This document shows positions 1 to 5,975 of a DNA stretch of 7,118 bases, piece by piece (within the stretch, counting starts at the first letter, position 1; each line of letters opens with the position of its first letter). The notes under the pieces are model-generated. The model made no database searches, was not told where the DNA came from, and saw nothing but the letters and a program-made list of their open reading frames with translations. Source of the DNA: Chitinophagales bacterium (GTDB lineage Bacteria > Bacteroidota > Bacteroidia > Chitinophagales > UBA10324). The position numbers and the translations under genes were made by a program. Where the stretch lies: positions 1 through 7,118 of the forward strand of contig JACCZV010000264.1 of assembly GCA_013695775.1 (NCBI GenBank), read 5' to 3'.

Positions 1-119
1 TTTAGTTTGTTGGATTTATTGATGAATATGTTTGGTGCAGCATAGAGTCCATCAGTTATTCCAGCTTGAAGTAATGGGCTATCAATGGACAGAATTGACT
101 TGTTCCCTGTTTTAATTTA
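1..119. other. Left-edge region, no identifiable gene
   Basis: No gene can be named here. On the + strand, frame 1 is open from the edge to a TAG at 43-45 and reads FSLLDLLMNMFGAA, which could be the last 14 residues of a gene lying to the left. On the - strand, one frame is open from a stop at 118-120 to the edge (39 codons). It looks protein-like (it contains ILSIDSPLLQAGITDGLY) but has no ATG, GTG or TTG, so it cannot start as an ordinary gene. An open frame of that length is not rare by chance. The last bases, 111-119, belong to the probable pckA promoter. Confidence 0.3.
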
Positions 120-142
120 ATGCAGCTAAAATATTATATTTG
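111..142 (+). promoter_or_regulatory. Probable Bacteroidota-type promoter of pckA
   Basis: TATATTTG at 135-142 matches the Bacteroidota -7 consensus TAnnTTTG exactly. A TTTA at 111-114, one base off the -33 element TTTG, lies 20 bases upstream, within the usual spacing. Transcription would begin around 147-150 and give a leader of roughly 25 bases before the ATG at 174. The site lies inside the longest possible reading frame (from 120), which argues against that longer start. It was found by reading, not by a scored search. Confidence 0.5.
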
Positions 143-173
143 TCCCCCTCTCTTTTTCACCAAATACAAAATC

Positions 174-1784
174 ATGATTGAAACTCGAACTAACAATTCT
201 TCAAATGATTTGAAAGCGTATGGATTAAAGAATGTGGGGTCGCACTGGAATCTGAGTCAGGACGAATTGATTGAACGCTCCTTAGAGTTGGGATTGGGCG
301 TGCTTTCAGACAGTGGGGCATTGGCGGTAGATACGGGAGAGTTTACCGGCCGTGCGCCAAAAGATAAGTTTGTGGTAAAAGATGAGAAAACAAAGGATAT
401 TGTTTTTTGGGGTGACGTAAATCAGCCCTTCGATGAAATTAAATTTCAATCACTCTATGATAAGCTGGTTGACTTTCTTTCAAATAAGGAAGTTTATATC
501 AAAGATGCTTATGCATGTGCCGATGAAAGTTACAGGTTAAATGTGCGGCTAATCACTGAAGTGCCGTGGGCTGCCCAGTTTGCCGGCAACATGTTTCTAA
601 CCCCTTCCGAAGAGGAAATAGGATCCATACAGCCAGACTGGGTCATTCTTCATGCACCTTCATTTAAGGCCGATCCCAGGACAGATGGCACACGACAGGA
701 GAATTTTTCTGTTATAAATTTTTCAAAGCACACCATCATCATCGGAGGTTCAGCCTATACGGGTGAAATTAAGAAAGGAATATTTACTGTTTTAAATTAT
801 GTGTTGCCCTATGAACGTAATGTGCTGTCAATGCACTGTTCAGCAAATATTGGAAGCCAGAATGATACAGCAATATTCTTTGGCTTATCAGGAACTGGCA
901 AAACCACGTTAAGCGCCGATCCTAACCGGGGTCTGATTGGCGACGATGAACATGGATGGAGTGAAGGTGGAATTTTTAATTTTGAGGGTGGCTGCTATGC
1001 TAAATGTGTAAACCTTACCGAGGAAAAGGAACCTGAAATTTTTCATGCAATAAAACGAGGCTCTCTTCTTGAGAATGTAAGATTTTTTCCTGGCACGAAC
1101 AAAGTGAACTTCGATGATGTCTCAGTCACCGAAAACACCCGCGTCTCCTATCCAATAGATTTTATCAGCAATGCCATAAAACCCTCGGTCGGAGGCATTC
1201 CTAAAAACATATTTTTCCTTACCTGTGATGCTTATGGCATCCTTCCGCCAATTGCAAAGCTTACCCCGGGTCAGGCCATGTACTGGTTTCTCAGCGGATA
1301 CACAGCAAAAGTTGCAGGTACGGAAGCCGGCATAACCGAACCTAAGACTGCTTTCTCTGCATGTTTTGGAGCACCCTTTCTACCTTTAAATCCCAACACA
1401 TATGCGGGTATGCTGGCAGATAGAATGAAGAAGTATAATGCAAATGTCTGGCTAGTAAACACGGGCTGGACCGGGGGGCCCTACGGCGTAGGCAAACGCA
1501 TGAAGCTATCGTATACACGTGCCATGATCACTGAAGCTCTGAAGGGGGACCTGGAAAAAGTGAATTACGATGTGCACCCCATATTTGGCTTAGCATACCC
1601 TACAAGCTGTCCAACGGTTCCATCCGAAATATTAAATCCACGCGATACCTGGGCCGATAAAAATGAATATGATGAGAAGGCGAATGATCTGGCAAAACAG
1701 TTTCTTAAAAACTTTGAAAAGTTTTCTGCAACAGCGCATGAAGAGACTTTATCAGCAGCGCCGAAGGTTGCAGTTGGCGTGTAG
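174..1784 (+). CDS. pckA: Phosphoenolpyruvate carboxykinase (ATP)
   Basis: Cytosolic enzyme of gluconeogenesis that converts oxaloacetate and ATP to phosphoenolpyruvate, CO2 and ADP (EC 4.1.1.49). The 536 residues match the family's usual length (about 540). Visible motifs, numbered from the start chosen here, are: substrate-binding GRAPKDKF (Arg60), YTGEIKKG (195-202, metal-ligand lysine region), MHCSANIG (220-227, metal-ligand His221), P-loop GLSGTGKTT (237-245, Lys243), kinase-2 metal site LIGDDEHGW (254-262), and ENTRVSYP (Arg323). The P-loop and IGDDEHGW pair mark the ATP-dependent rather than the GTP-dependent class. The frame extends back to an ATG at 120, but those 18 residues (YYICPPLFFTKY-like) do not resemble the family and overlap the likely promoter, so 174 is preferred. 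No Shine-Dalgarno is seen, as is usual in Bacteroidota. It is probably transcribed alone, since 132 bases separate it from rsmE. All key residues are present, so it should be active. Confidence 0.97.
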   Translation: MIETRTNNSSNDLKAYGLKNVGSHWNLSQDELIERSLELGLGVLSDSGALAVDTGEFTGRAPKDKFVVKDEKTKDIVFWGDVNQPFDEIKFQSLYDKLVDFLSNKEVYIKDAYACADESYRLNVRLITEVPWAAQFAGNMFLTPSEEEIGSIQPDWVILHAPSFKADPRTDGTRQENFSVINFSKHTIIIGGSAYTGEIKKGIFTVLNYVLPYERNVLSMHCSANIGSQNDTAIFFGLSGTGKTTLSADPNRGLIGDDEHGWSEGGIFNFEGGCYAKCVNLTEEKEPEIFHAIKRGSLLENVRFFPGTNKVNFDDVSVTENTRVSYPIDFISNAIKPSVGGIPKNIFFLTCDAYGILPPIAKLTPGQAMYWFLSGYTAKVAGTEAGITEPKTAFSACFGAPFLPLNPNTYAGMLADRMKKYNANVWLVNTGWTGGPYGVGKRMKLSYTRAMITEALKGDLEKVNYDVHPIFGLAYPTSCPTVPSEILNPRDTWADKNEYDEKANDLAKQFLKNFEKFSATAHEETLSAAPKVAVGV

Positions 1785-1824
1785 TCTATAAGGGGGTATT
1801 ATCTTTTTGATTCAATATTTTTTA

Positions 1825-1856
1825 TAAGTGGCTTGATTTCTTTTGGAAGCTACTTA
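1825..1856 (+). other. 10-bp hairpin in the pckA-rsmE spacer
   Basis: TAAGTGGCTT (1825-1834) pairs with AAGCTACTTA (1847-1856) over 10 bp, with one G-U wobble and a 12-base loop. It lies 40 bases past the pckA stop. No T-run follows on the + strand; the T-rich tract (1814-1823) precedes it. It is therefore not a textbook intrinsic terminator. It could protect the pckA mRNA 3' end, act as a weak terminator, or lie in the rsmE leader. I see no other strong structure in 1785-1916 and no clear rsmE promoter. Confidence 0.4.
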
Positions 1857-1916
1857 CATGTATTGATATAACCTATCTTCATTCTAATGGTTGGCTCGTT
1901 CCATTAAAACATCTCA

Positions 1917-2624
1917 ATGGAATTATATTATTCCAATGGTGCAGGAGAAAAAGTAGGTATTCTTACCAGCGAAGAATATCATCATTGCATGAAAGTGATG
2001 CGCCATCGTATCGGTGATGAATTATTGATAACTGACGGATGTGGGAAGCTCTTCAATGCCAGGATCATCTCAGATGATAAGATAGAATCATCTGTAGAAA
2101 TTCTTAGGGTTGCTAAGGAAGAAATAGAACCGATCACAAATATTCATATTGCCATTGCTCCCACAAAAAATAATGACCGGTTCGAATGGTTTCTCGAAAA
2201 GGCAACGGAAATAGGGGTGACGGAAATAACTCCAATATTTTGTGCACGGTCAGAACGGGATAAGATCAAGTATGAGCGGCTGAATAAAATTCTAATTTCT
2301 GCAATGAAACAATCTATGCGACTGTGGCTGCCGAGGCTGAATGATGCAATAAAATTTGAAAATTTCCTAAAAATGGGTTCAGTTCTTTCAGCTGAAAAAT
2401 TTATATGTCACTGTCGGTCAGAAAAACTTCCGGCTCTAAAGGAAATCTACCGTTCAGAAAAAAATGTATTGATCCTTATTGGACCTGAGGGAGATTTTAC
2501 CTTAGAAGAGATTAACTTGGCAGAGCGAAATGGTTATGCATCCGTAAGTTTAATTAATTCGCGGCTGAGAACGGAAACTGCAGGTTTAATAGCAGCTCAT
2601 ACAATTCAAATGATGAATAGCTGA
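1917..2624 (+). CDS. rsmE: 16S rRNA (uracil-1498-N3)-methyltransferase
   Basis: Cytosolic SPOUT-class enzyme that uses S-adenosylmethionine to methylate N3 of U1498 in helix 44 of 16S rRNA, near the decoding site (EC 2.1.1.193). At 235 residues it is a normal length for the family. The N-terminal PUA-like RNA-binding part shows HHCMKVMRHRIGD (22-34) and ITDGCGKLFNARI (38-50). The C-terminal trefoil-knot domain shows KATEIGV (95-101), a KQSMR segment (131-135), LIGPEGDF (187-194) and RLRTETAG (216-223). The knot motif, normally SLG before the RLRTETA block, reads SLI here, with Ile213 in the usual glycine place. The ATG at 1917 gives the standard MELYYS-type N-terminus; no Shine-Dalgarno precedes it. 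The stop codon overlaps the start of the DUF4159 gene (TGATG), suggesting one transcript and coupled translation. The assignment is firm; only the effect of the SLI change is uncertain. Confidence 0.95.
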   Translation: MELYYSNGAGEKVGILTSEEYHHCMKVMRHRIGDELLITDGCGKLFNARIISDDKIESSVEILRVAKEEIEPITNIHIAIAPTKNNDRFEWFLEKATEIGVTEITPIFCARSERDKIKYERLNKILISAMKQSMRLWLPRLNDAIKFENFLKMGSVLSAEKFICHCRSEKLPALKEIYRSEKNVLILIGPEGDFTLEEINLAERNGYASVSLINSRLRTETAGLIAAHTIQMMNS

Positions 2625-3364
2625 TGACATATTTTATAATCAAAGCAGGCACTTTGGGGACGTCCCAACCGTTATTACCAAAATCAAAAAAATTTTCTGT
2701 GCGAATCTTGTTTTTACTTGGATTCCTCATTTTTATCGCCTCCTCCTTTGAGCCCGCCCCTACTTTAAAACTTGCTCTTATGAAATACAAGGGCGGTGGT
2801 GACTGGTATAATGATGTGAATTCATTAAAAAATCTTGCCCGGTTCTGTAATGAAAATGTTGGAACCAACTTCGACCTGGAACATGCTGTGGTAGAACCTA
2901 GCAGCCCCGACATTTTCAATTTTCCATTTGTCTATATGACCGGTCACGGAAACTTTACGCTTGATAATGACGAAGCCGAAAATTTGCGATTGTATCTTGT
3001 AAGCGGAGGATTTTTGCTTATAAATGATGATTATGGCCTTGATCCCTTTGCAAGGCTGGCAATGAAAAAGGTATTTCCCGAGCTCGATTTAATTGAGTTG
3101 CCATTTTCACATCCTATCTATCATCAGAAATATGATTTTCCAAACGGACTTCCGAAAGTGCATGAGCATGATAACAAACCTGCACGTGGATATGGTTTAA
3201 TATATGAAGGGCGTCTCGTCTGCTTTTACAATTTCGAATGCGACCTTGGCGATGGTTGGGACGATGTGCATAAAGATCCTGAGCCCATCAGACAAAAAGC
3301 ATTGCAGATGGGTGCAAATATTGTGGCCTATGTTTTCTCACTCAAAGAAAAAAAAGGCAGCTAA
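2624..3364 (+). CDS. DUF4159 family protein with signal/anchor segment
   Basis: Exported or membrane-anchored protein of unknown function, 246 residues from this start. A hydrophobic stretch (about 28-41, LFLLGFLIFIASSF) is followed by the DUF4159 signature as I remember it: KYKGGGDWY (54-62), MTGHG (105-109), GGFLLINDDYG (128-138), HPIYHQKY (163-170), and GRLVCFYN with GDGWDD (197-214). The fold is believed to resemble glutamine amidotransferase-like (ThuA-type) domains; I see no conserved Cys-His-Glu triad that would support that enzyme activity. It overlaps rsmE by one base (TGATG), so it is probably co-translated, but nothing in the sequence ties it to rRNA methylation. The first 25 residues form an unusually long n-region. 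A GTG at 2699 would give a conventional signal peptide (VRILFLLG...) and may be the true start. The gene ends 56 bases before convergent pyrD. Family call good; function unknown. Confidence 0.85.
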   Translation: MTYFIIKAGTLGTSQPLLPKSKKFSVRILFLLGFLIFIASSFEPAPTLKLALMKYKGGGDWYNDVNSLKNLARFCNENVGTNFDLEHAVVEPSSPDIFNFPFVYMTGHGNFTLDNDEAENLRLYLVSGGFLLINDDYGLDPFARLAMKKVFPELDLIELPFSHPIYHQKYDFPNGLPKVHEHDNKPARGYGLIYEGRLVCFYNFECDLGDGWDDVHKDPEPIRQKALQMGANIVAYVFSLKEKKGS

Positions 3365-3420
3365 ATGGAATACGGAAAAATGGGAGGATATCCTGTATTA
3401 CAACATATTAAAAATTATTA

Positions 3421-4461
3421 TCAATATTTTTCTTTTTTAATTAGTTGGTTAATCCTGCTGACTAAACCCGGGCCTTCGTAAATCAAACCTGTATATATCT
3501 GAACCAAGTCGGCACCTGCGTTTATTTTTTCTATGGCATCCTCCGGTGAATGTATTCCCCCTATACCGATAATGGCAAATTTTCCTGCCGATTTAGAATG
3601 AATATACTTCACCACCTCTGTTGCGCGCGTGGCAATTGGCTTACCGCTCAAGCCCCCGGCACCATACTGTTCAACTAAATGCAATGGTGTTGTAAGGCCT
3701 CTTCTCCCTACAGAAGTATTTATGGCTACTATTCCTGCAAGCTCAGTTGCAATAACGATCTGAATAATGTCATCGAGTTGGCTATATGTGAGGTCGGGTG
3801 CAATTTTTACTAGTATAGGTTTGGGTACATCATGCTGATGATTCAATTCCTGCAAGCGGGTCAGAAGCTTTGAAAGCGGTTCTTTGTCATGCAGCGAGCG
3901 TAATTCAGGTGTATTGGGTGAGCTTACGTTGACGACAAAATAGTCGACATGATCGAACAACTTCAGAAAACACGTTTCATAATCATCTATGGCTTTTTCA
4001 AGGGGTGTGTTTTTATTTTTGCCTATGTTTCCACCTATCAATACATCTTTCCTGTCTGTGGTTTTTAAGCGTGCAGCCACAAGGTCAACGCCCTGGTTGT
4101 TAAATCCCATGCGGTTGATTAAGGCCTCATCTTCAGGAAGGCGAAAAAGCCGGGGAGAATCATTTCCGGGTTGGGGCAGCGGAGTTACCGTTCCTATTTC
4201 AATAAATCCGAACCCAAGTAAACTAAGGGAATGAATGTGTTTTGCATCTTTATCGAATCCGGCAGCCAGGCCCACCACATTCTTAAACTTCAAACCAAAA
4301 ACTTCTTTGCAATGTGATGTACCTTCAGAACAAAATAGCTTTTTCAGCAGCCACTCACCACCCGGAATTTTAATTATCCACTCTAATAAGCTTATGGCAA
4401 AATGGTGGGCTTGTTCAGCCGGGAGAAGAAAGAAAAGAGGCTTAAGAAATATCTTATACAA
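3421..4461 (-). CDS. pyrD: Dihydroorotate dehydrogenase (quinone), class 2
   Basis: Membrane-associated flavoenzyme that oxidises dihydroorotate to orotate and passes electrons to quinone, the fourth step of de novo pyrimidine synthesis (EC 1.3.5.2). The 346 residues include an N-terminal helical extension (about 1-45, IFLKPLFFLLPAEQAHHF), which marks class 2 and docks to the inner membrane. The TIM barrel shows FMN and substrate motifs: GLAAGFDKDA (64-73), NRMGFNNQG (116-124), VNVSSPNTPELRSL (177-190, catalytic Ser181), VKIAPD (218-223), INTS (247-250), GIGGI (299-303) and YTGLIYEGP (323-331). The start is TTG at 4461-4459. No ATG or GTG lies upstream in frame before the stop, and the N-terminus (M)YKIFLKPLFFLLPAEQAHHF lines up with E. 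coli PyrD, which begins MYYPFVRKALF. It is convergent with the DUF4159 gene and divergent from rarA (92-base gap). I saw no clear intrinsic terminator in 3365-3420, only a weak AGGATATCCT palindrome (3385-3394) and A/T-rich runs. Confidence 0.96.
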   Translation of the reverse strand: MYKIFLKPLFFLLPAEQAHHFAISLLEWIIKIPGGEWLLKKLFCSEGTSHCKEVFGLKFKNVVGLAAGFDKDAKHIHSLSLLGFGFIEIGTVTPLPQPGNDSPRLFRLPEDEALINRMGFNNQGVDLVAARLKTTDRKDVLIGGNIGKNKNTPLEKAIDDYETCFLKLFDHVDYFVVNVSSPNTPELRSLHDKEPLSKLLTRLQELNHQHDVPKPILVKIAPDLTYSQLDDIIQIVIATELAGIVAINTSVGRRGLTTPLHLVEQYGAGGLSGKPIATRATEVVKYIHSKSAGKFAIIGIGGIHSPEDAIEKINAGADLVQIYTGLIYEGPGLVSRINQLIKKEKY

Positions 4462-4553
4462 CTTAACAGAATGTTGCGGCGAAAATACTTTACCTGTTTC
4501 TATTCCAGCTTCTTAATTTTAAGCATATTCAATAATAGATATTAATCACTGGC

Positions 4554-5819
4554 ATGAATAAAGGTATTCCATTGGCAGAACGCATGCGCCCTGAGTCGCT
4601 GGAGGAATTTATCGGACAGGAACACCTTGTTGGGGATGGAGGTGTTCTTAAGATTCTCTTAAATCGAAAGCAAATTCCTTCAATGATTTTCTGGGGGCCG
4701 CCCGGAGTGGGTAAAACTACACTGGCACACATCATCTCCCGTGAAATGCAGATGCCGTTCTTCACTCTCAGCGCCATCAGCTCAGGCGTGAAAGATATTC
4801 GCGAAGTGATAGAGACGGCTAAAAACGCTGGCAAAGCCATTCTATTCATAGACGAAATTCACCGTTTCAACAAATCGCAGCAGGATTCTCTTTTAGGGGC
4901 CGTTGAAAAAGGCATCATCACCCTCATTGGCGCTACCACTGAAAATCCATCCTTTGAGGTAATTGCTCCTTTGCTATCGCGATGTCAGGTATATGTGATG
5001 CAGCCTCTTGAAAAAGAACATCTGCTTGATTTGCTGGATCGTGCGATGAAAAACGATAATTTCCTGATAAGTAAAAAAATAAAAATTCCTGAGCACGAGG
5101 CGTTGCTCAGACTTAGCGGCGGTGATGCACGCAAGCTGCTCAACCTTTTTGAGTTGGTTGTGGATACTATTGGAACCGAGACGGTGGAGATTACAGATGA
5201 AAAAACCATCTCTATTGCTCAGAAAAAAATTGCATTATATGATAAATCCGGAGAGCTGCACTATGACATCATCTCAGCATTTATAAAATCAATGCGTGGC
5301 AGCGATCCCAATGCTACTGTCTATTGGCTGGCACGAATGATTGAAGGTGGTGAGGATCCAAAATTTATCGCGCGCAGAATGCTCATCCTCGCTTCTGAGG
5401 ATATTGGCAATGCCAACCCGACAGCCCTGGTGCTTGCAAACAGTTGCTTTCAGGCTGTGGATGTCATCGGCTATCCTGAATGCAGAATCATACTTTCTCA
5501 AACTGCCATCTACCTGGCCACATCTCCCAAGAGCAATGCATCATATATCGCCATTGAAGATGCTTTGACTACCGCACGGCAGCAGGGTGATCTGCCGGTA
5601 CCTCTTCACCTGCGGAATGCCCCTACAAAGCTGATGAAGCAACTGAACTATGGTAAAGAATATAGGTATGCGCATAGCTTTGAGGACAATTTCACAGCGC
5701 TGGAATTTCTTCCTGATAAGATAACAGGCCTTAAATTCTATGATCCCGGCCAGAATGCAAAGGAATCGGAGTTGCGCGAATTTCTTAAGAAGAGGTGGAA
5801 AGAGAAATACGGTTACTAA
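4554..5819 (+). CDS. rarA: Replication-associated recombination protein A (AAA+ ATPase)
   Basis: Cytosolic AAA+ ATPase of the RarA/MgsA/WRNIP1 family, related to clamp-loader subunits. It acts at stalled replication forks and single-strand gaps, with SSB as a known partner in E. coli. At 421 residues it is slightly under E. coli RarA (447). Visible motifs are: N-terminal PLAERMRPESLEEFIGQEHLVG (6-27), typical of the family; Walker A GPPGVGKTT (48-56); Walker B ILFIDEIHRF (96-105); sensor 1 IGATTENPS (125-133); arginine finger in LLSRC (Arg143); sensor 2 GGDARKLLN (189-197); and the C-terminal MgsA oligomerisation domain from about 231 on (KSGELHYDIISAFIKSMRGSDP, then EGGEDPKFIARRM and SEDIGNANP). 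All ATPase residues are intact. The ATG at 4554 gives the expected N-terminus; no Shine-Dalgarno is seen. It is divergent from pyrD and separated by 156 bases from the downstream flippase gene, so it is probably transcribed alone. Confidence 0.96.
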   Translation: MNKGIPLAERMRPESLEEFIGQEHLVGDGGVLKILLNRKQIPSMIFWGPPGVGKTTLAHIISREMQMPFFTLSAISSGVKDIREVIETAKNAGKAILFIDEIHRFNKSQQDSLLGAVEKGIITLIGATTENPSFEVIAPLLSRCQVYVMQPLEKEHLLDLLDRAMKNDNFLISKKIKIPEHEALLRLSGGDARKLLNLFELVVDTIGTETVEITDEKTISIAQKKIALYDKSGELHYDIISAFIKSMRGSDPNATVYWLARMIEGGEDPKFIARRMLILASEDIGNANPTALVLANSCFQAVDVIGYPECRIILSQTAIYLATSPKSNASYIAIEDALTTARQQGDLPVPLHLRNAPTKLMKQLNYGKEYRYAHSFEDNFTALEFLPDKITGLKFYDPGQNAKESELREFLKKRWKEKYGY

Positions 5820-5975
5820 GAAATCAGGATTAAATAGAGGGTGGAAATAATCTCTCTTCTGGTACCGGAGGTTGATGTGTGCATCTACGGTCGCAGCTCC
5901 TGTAGGAGAATTCTTACAATGAAATATCGAGTAAATCACAGATCGGGCAGCTATCTTTAGCGCCATTGTTACACA
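5820..5975. other. Spacer with several small inverted repeats
   Basis: This 156-base gap between rarA and the flippase gene holds three short potential hairpins on the + strand. CTTCTG pairs with the C-to-GG arm at 5856-5871 (6 bp with two G-U pairs, loop GTAC). CTCC/GGAG lies at 5897-5908. GTAGGA/TCTTAC lies at 5902-5917 (loop GAAT, one G-U pair). The last two overlap and exclude each other. A 15-codon frame (5875-5922, MCASTVAAPVGEFLQ) follows a GGAGG at 5867-5871. None is followed by a T-run, so no intrinsic terminator for rarA is apparent. TATCTTTA at 5952-5959 resembles a -7 element but lacks a matching -33 box. Confidence 0.3.

Noticed and set aside
2554..2919. 121-codon minus-strand frame opposite rsmE and the DUF4159 gene
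   Set aside because: It is antisense to two genes whose motifs are clear in the forward frames, and no recognisable domain is seen.
3365..3420. Bidirectional terminator between the DUF4159 gene and pyrD
   Set aside because: Only a 3-bp stem (AGG/CCT around ATAT) and a weak AAAAAT/ATTTTT pairing are present; too weak to call.
3204..3440. 78-codon + strand frame overlapping the DUF4159 and pyrD ends
   Set aside because: It lies mostly inside the well-supported DUF4159 gene in another frame, and its product shows no recognisable motif; kept only as the possible slip product of the A8 run.
4480..4487. Possible pyrD -7 element TATTTTCG on the minus strand
   Set aside because: One mismatch to TAnnTTTG, no TTTG-like box at the right distance, and the implied leader is only about 12 bases.
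57..4511. TATTCCAGCTT occurs at 57-67 and again at 4501-4511
   Set aside because: Several 11-base matches are expected by chance in a sequence of this length, and the flanks do not match.
4489..4521. Possible rarA promoter: TTTA (4489-4492), 21 bases, TAATTTTA (4514-4521)
   Set aside because: Both boxes deviate from TTTG / TAnnTTTG at a conserved base and the region is AT-rich, so chance matches are expected.
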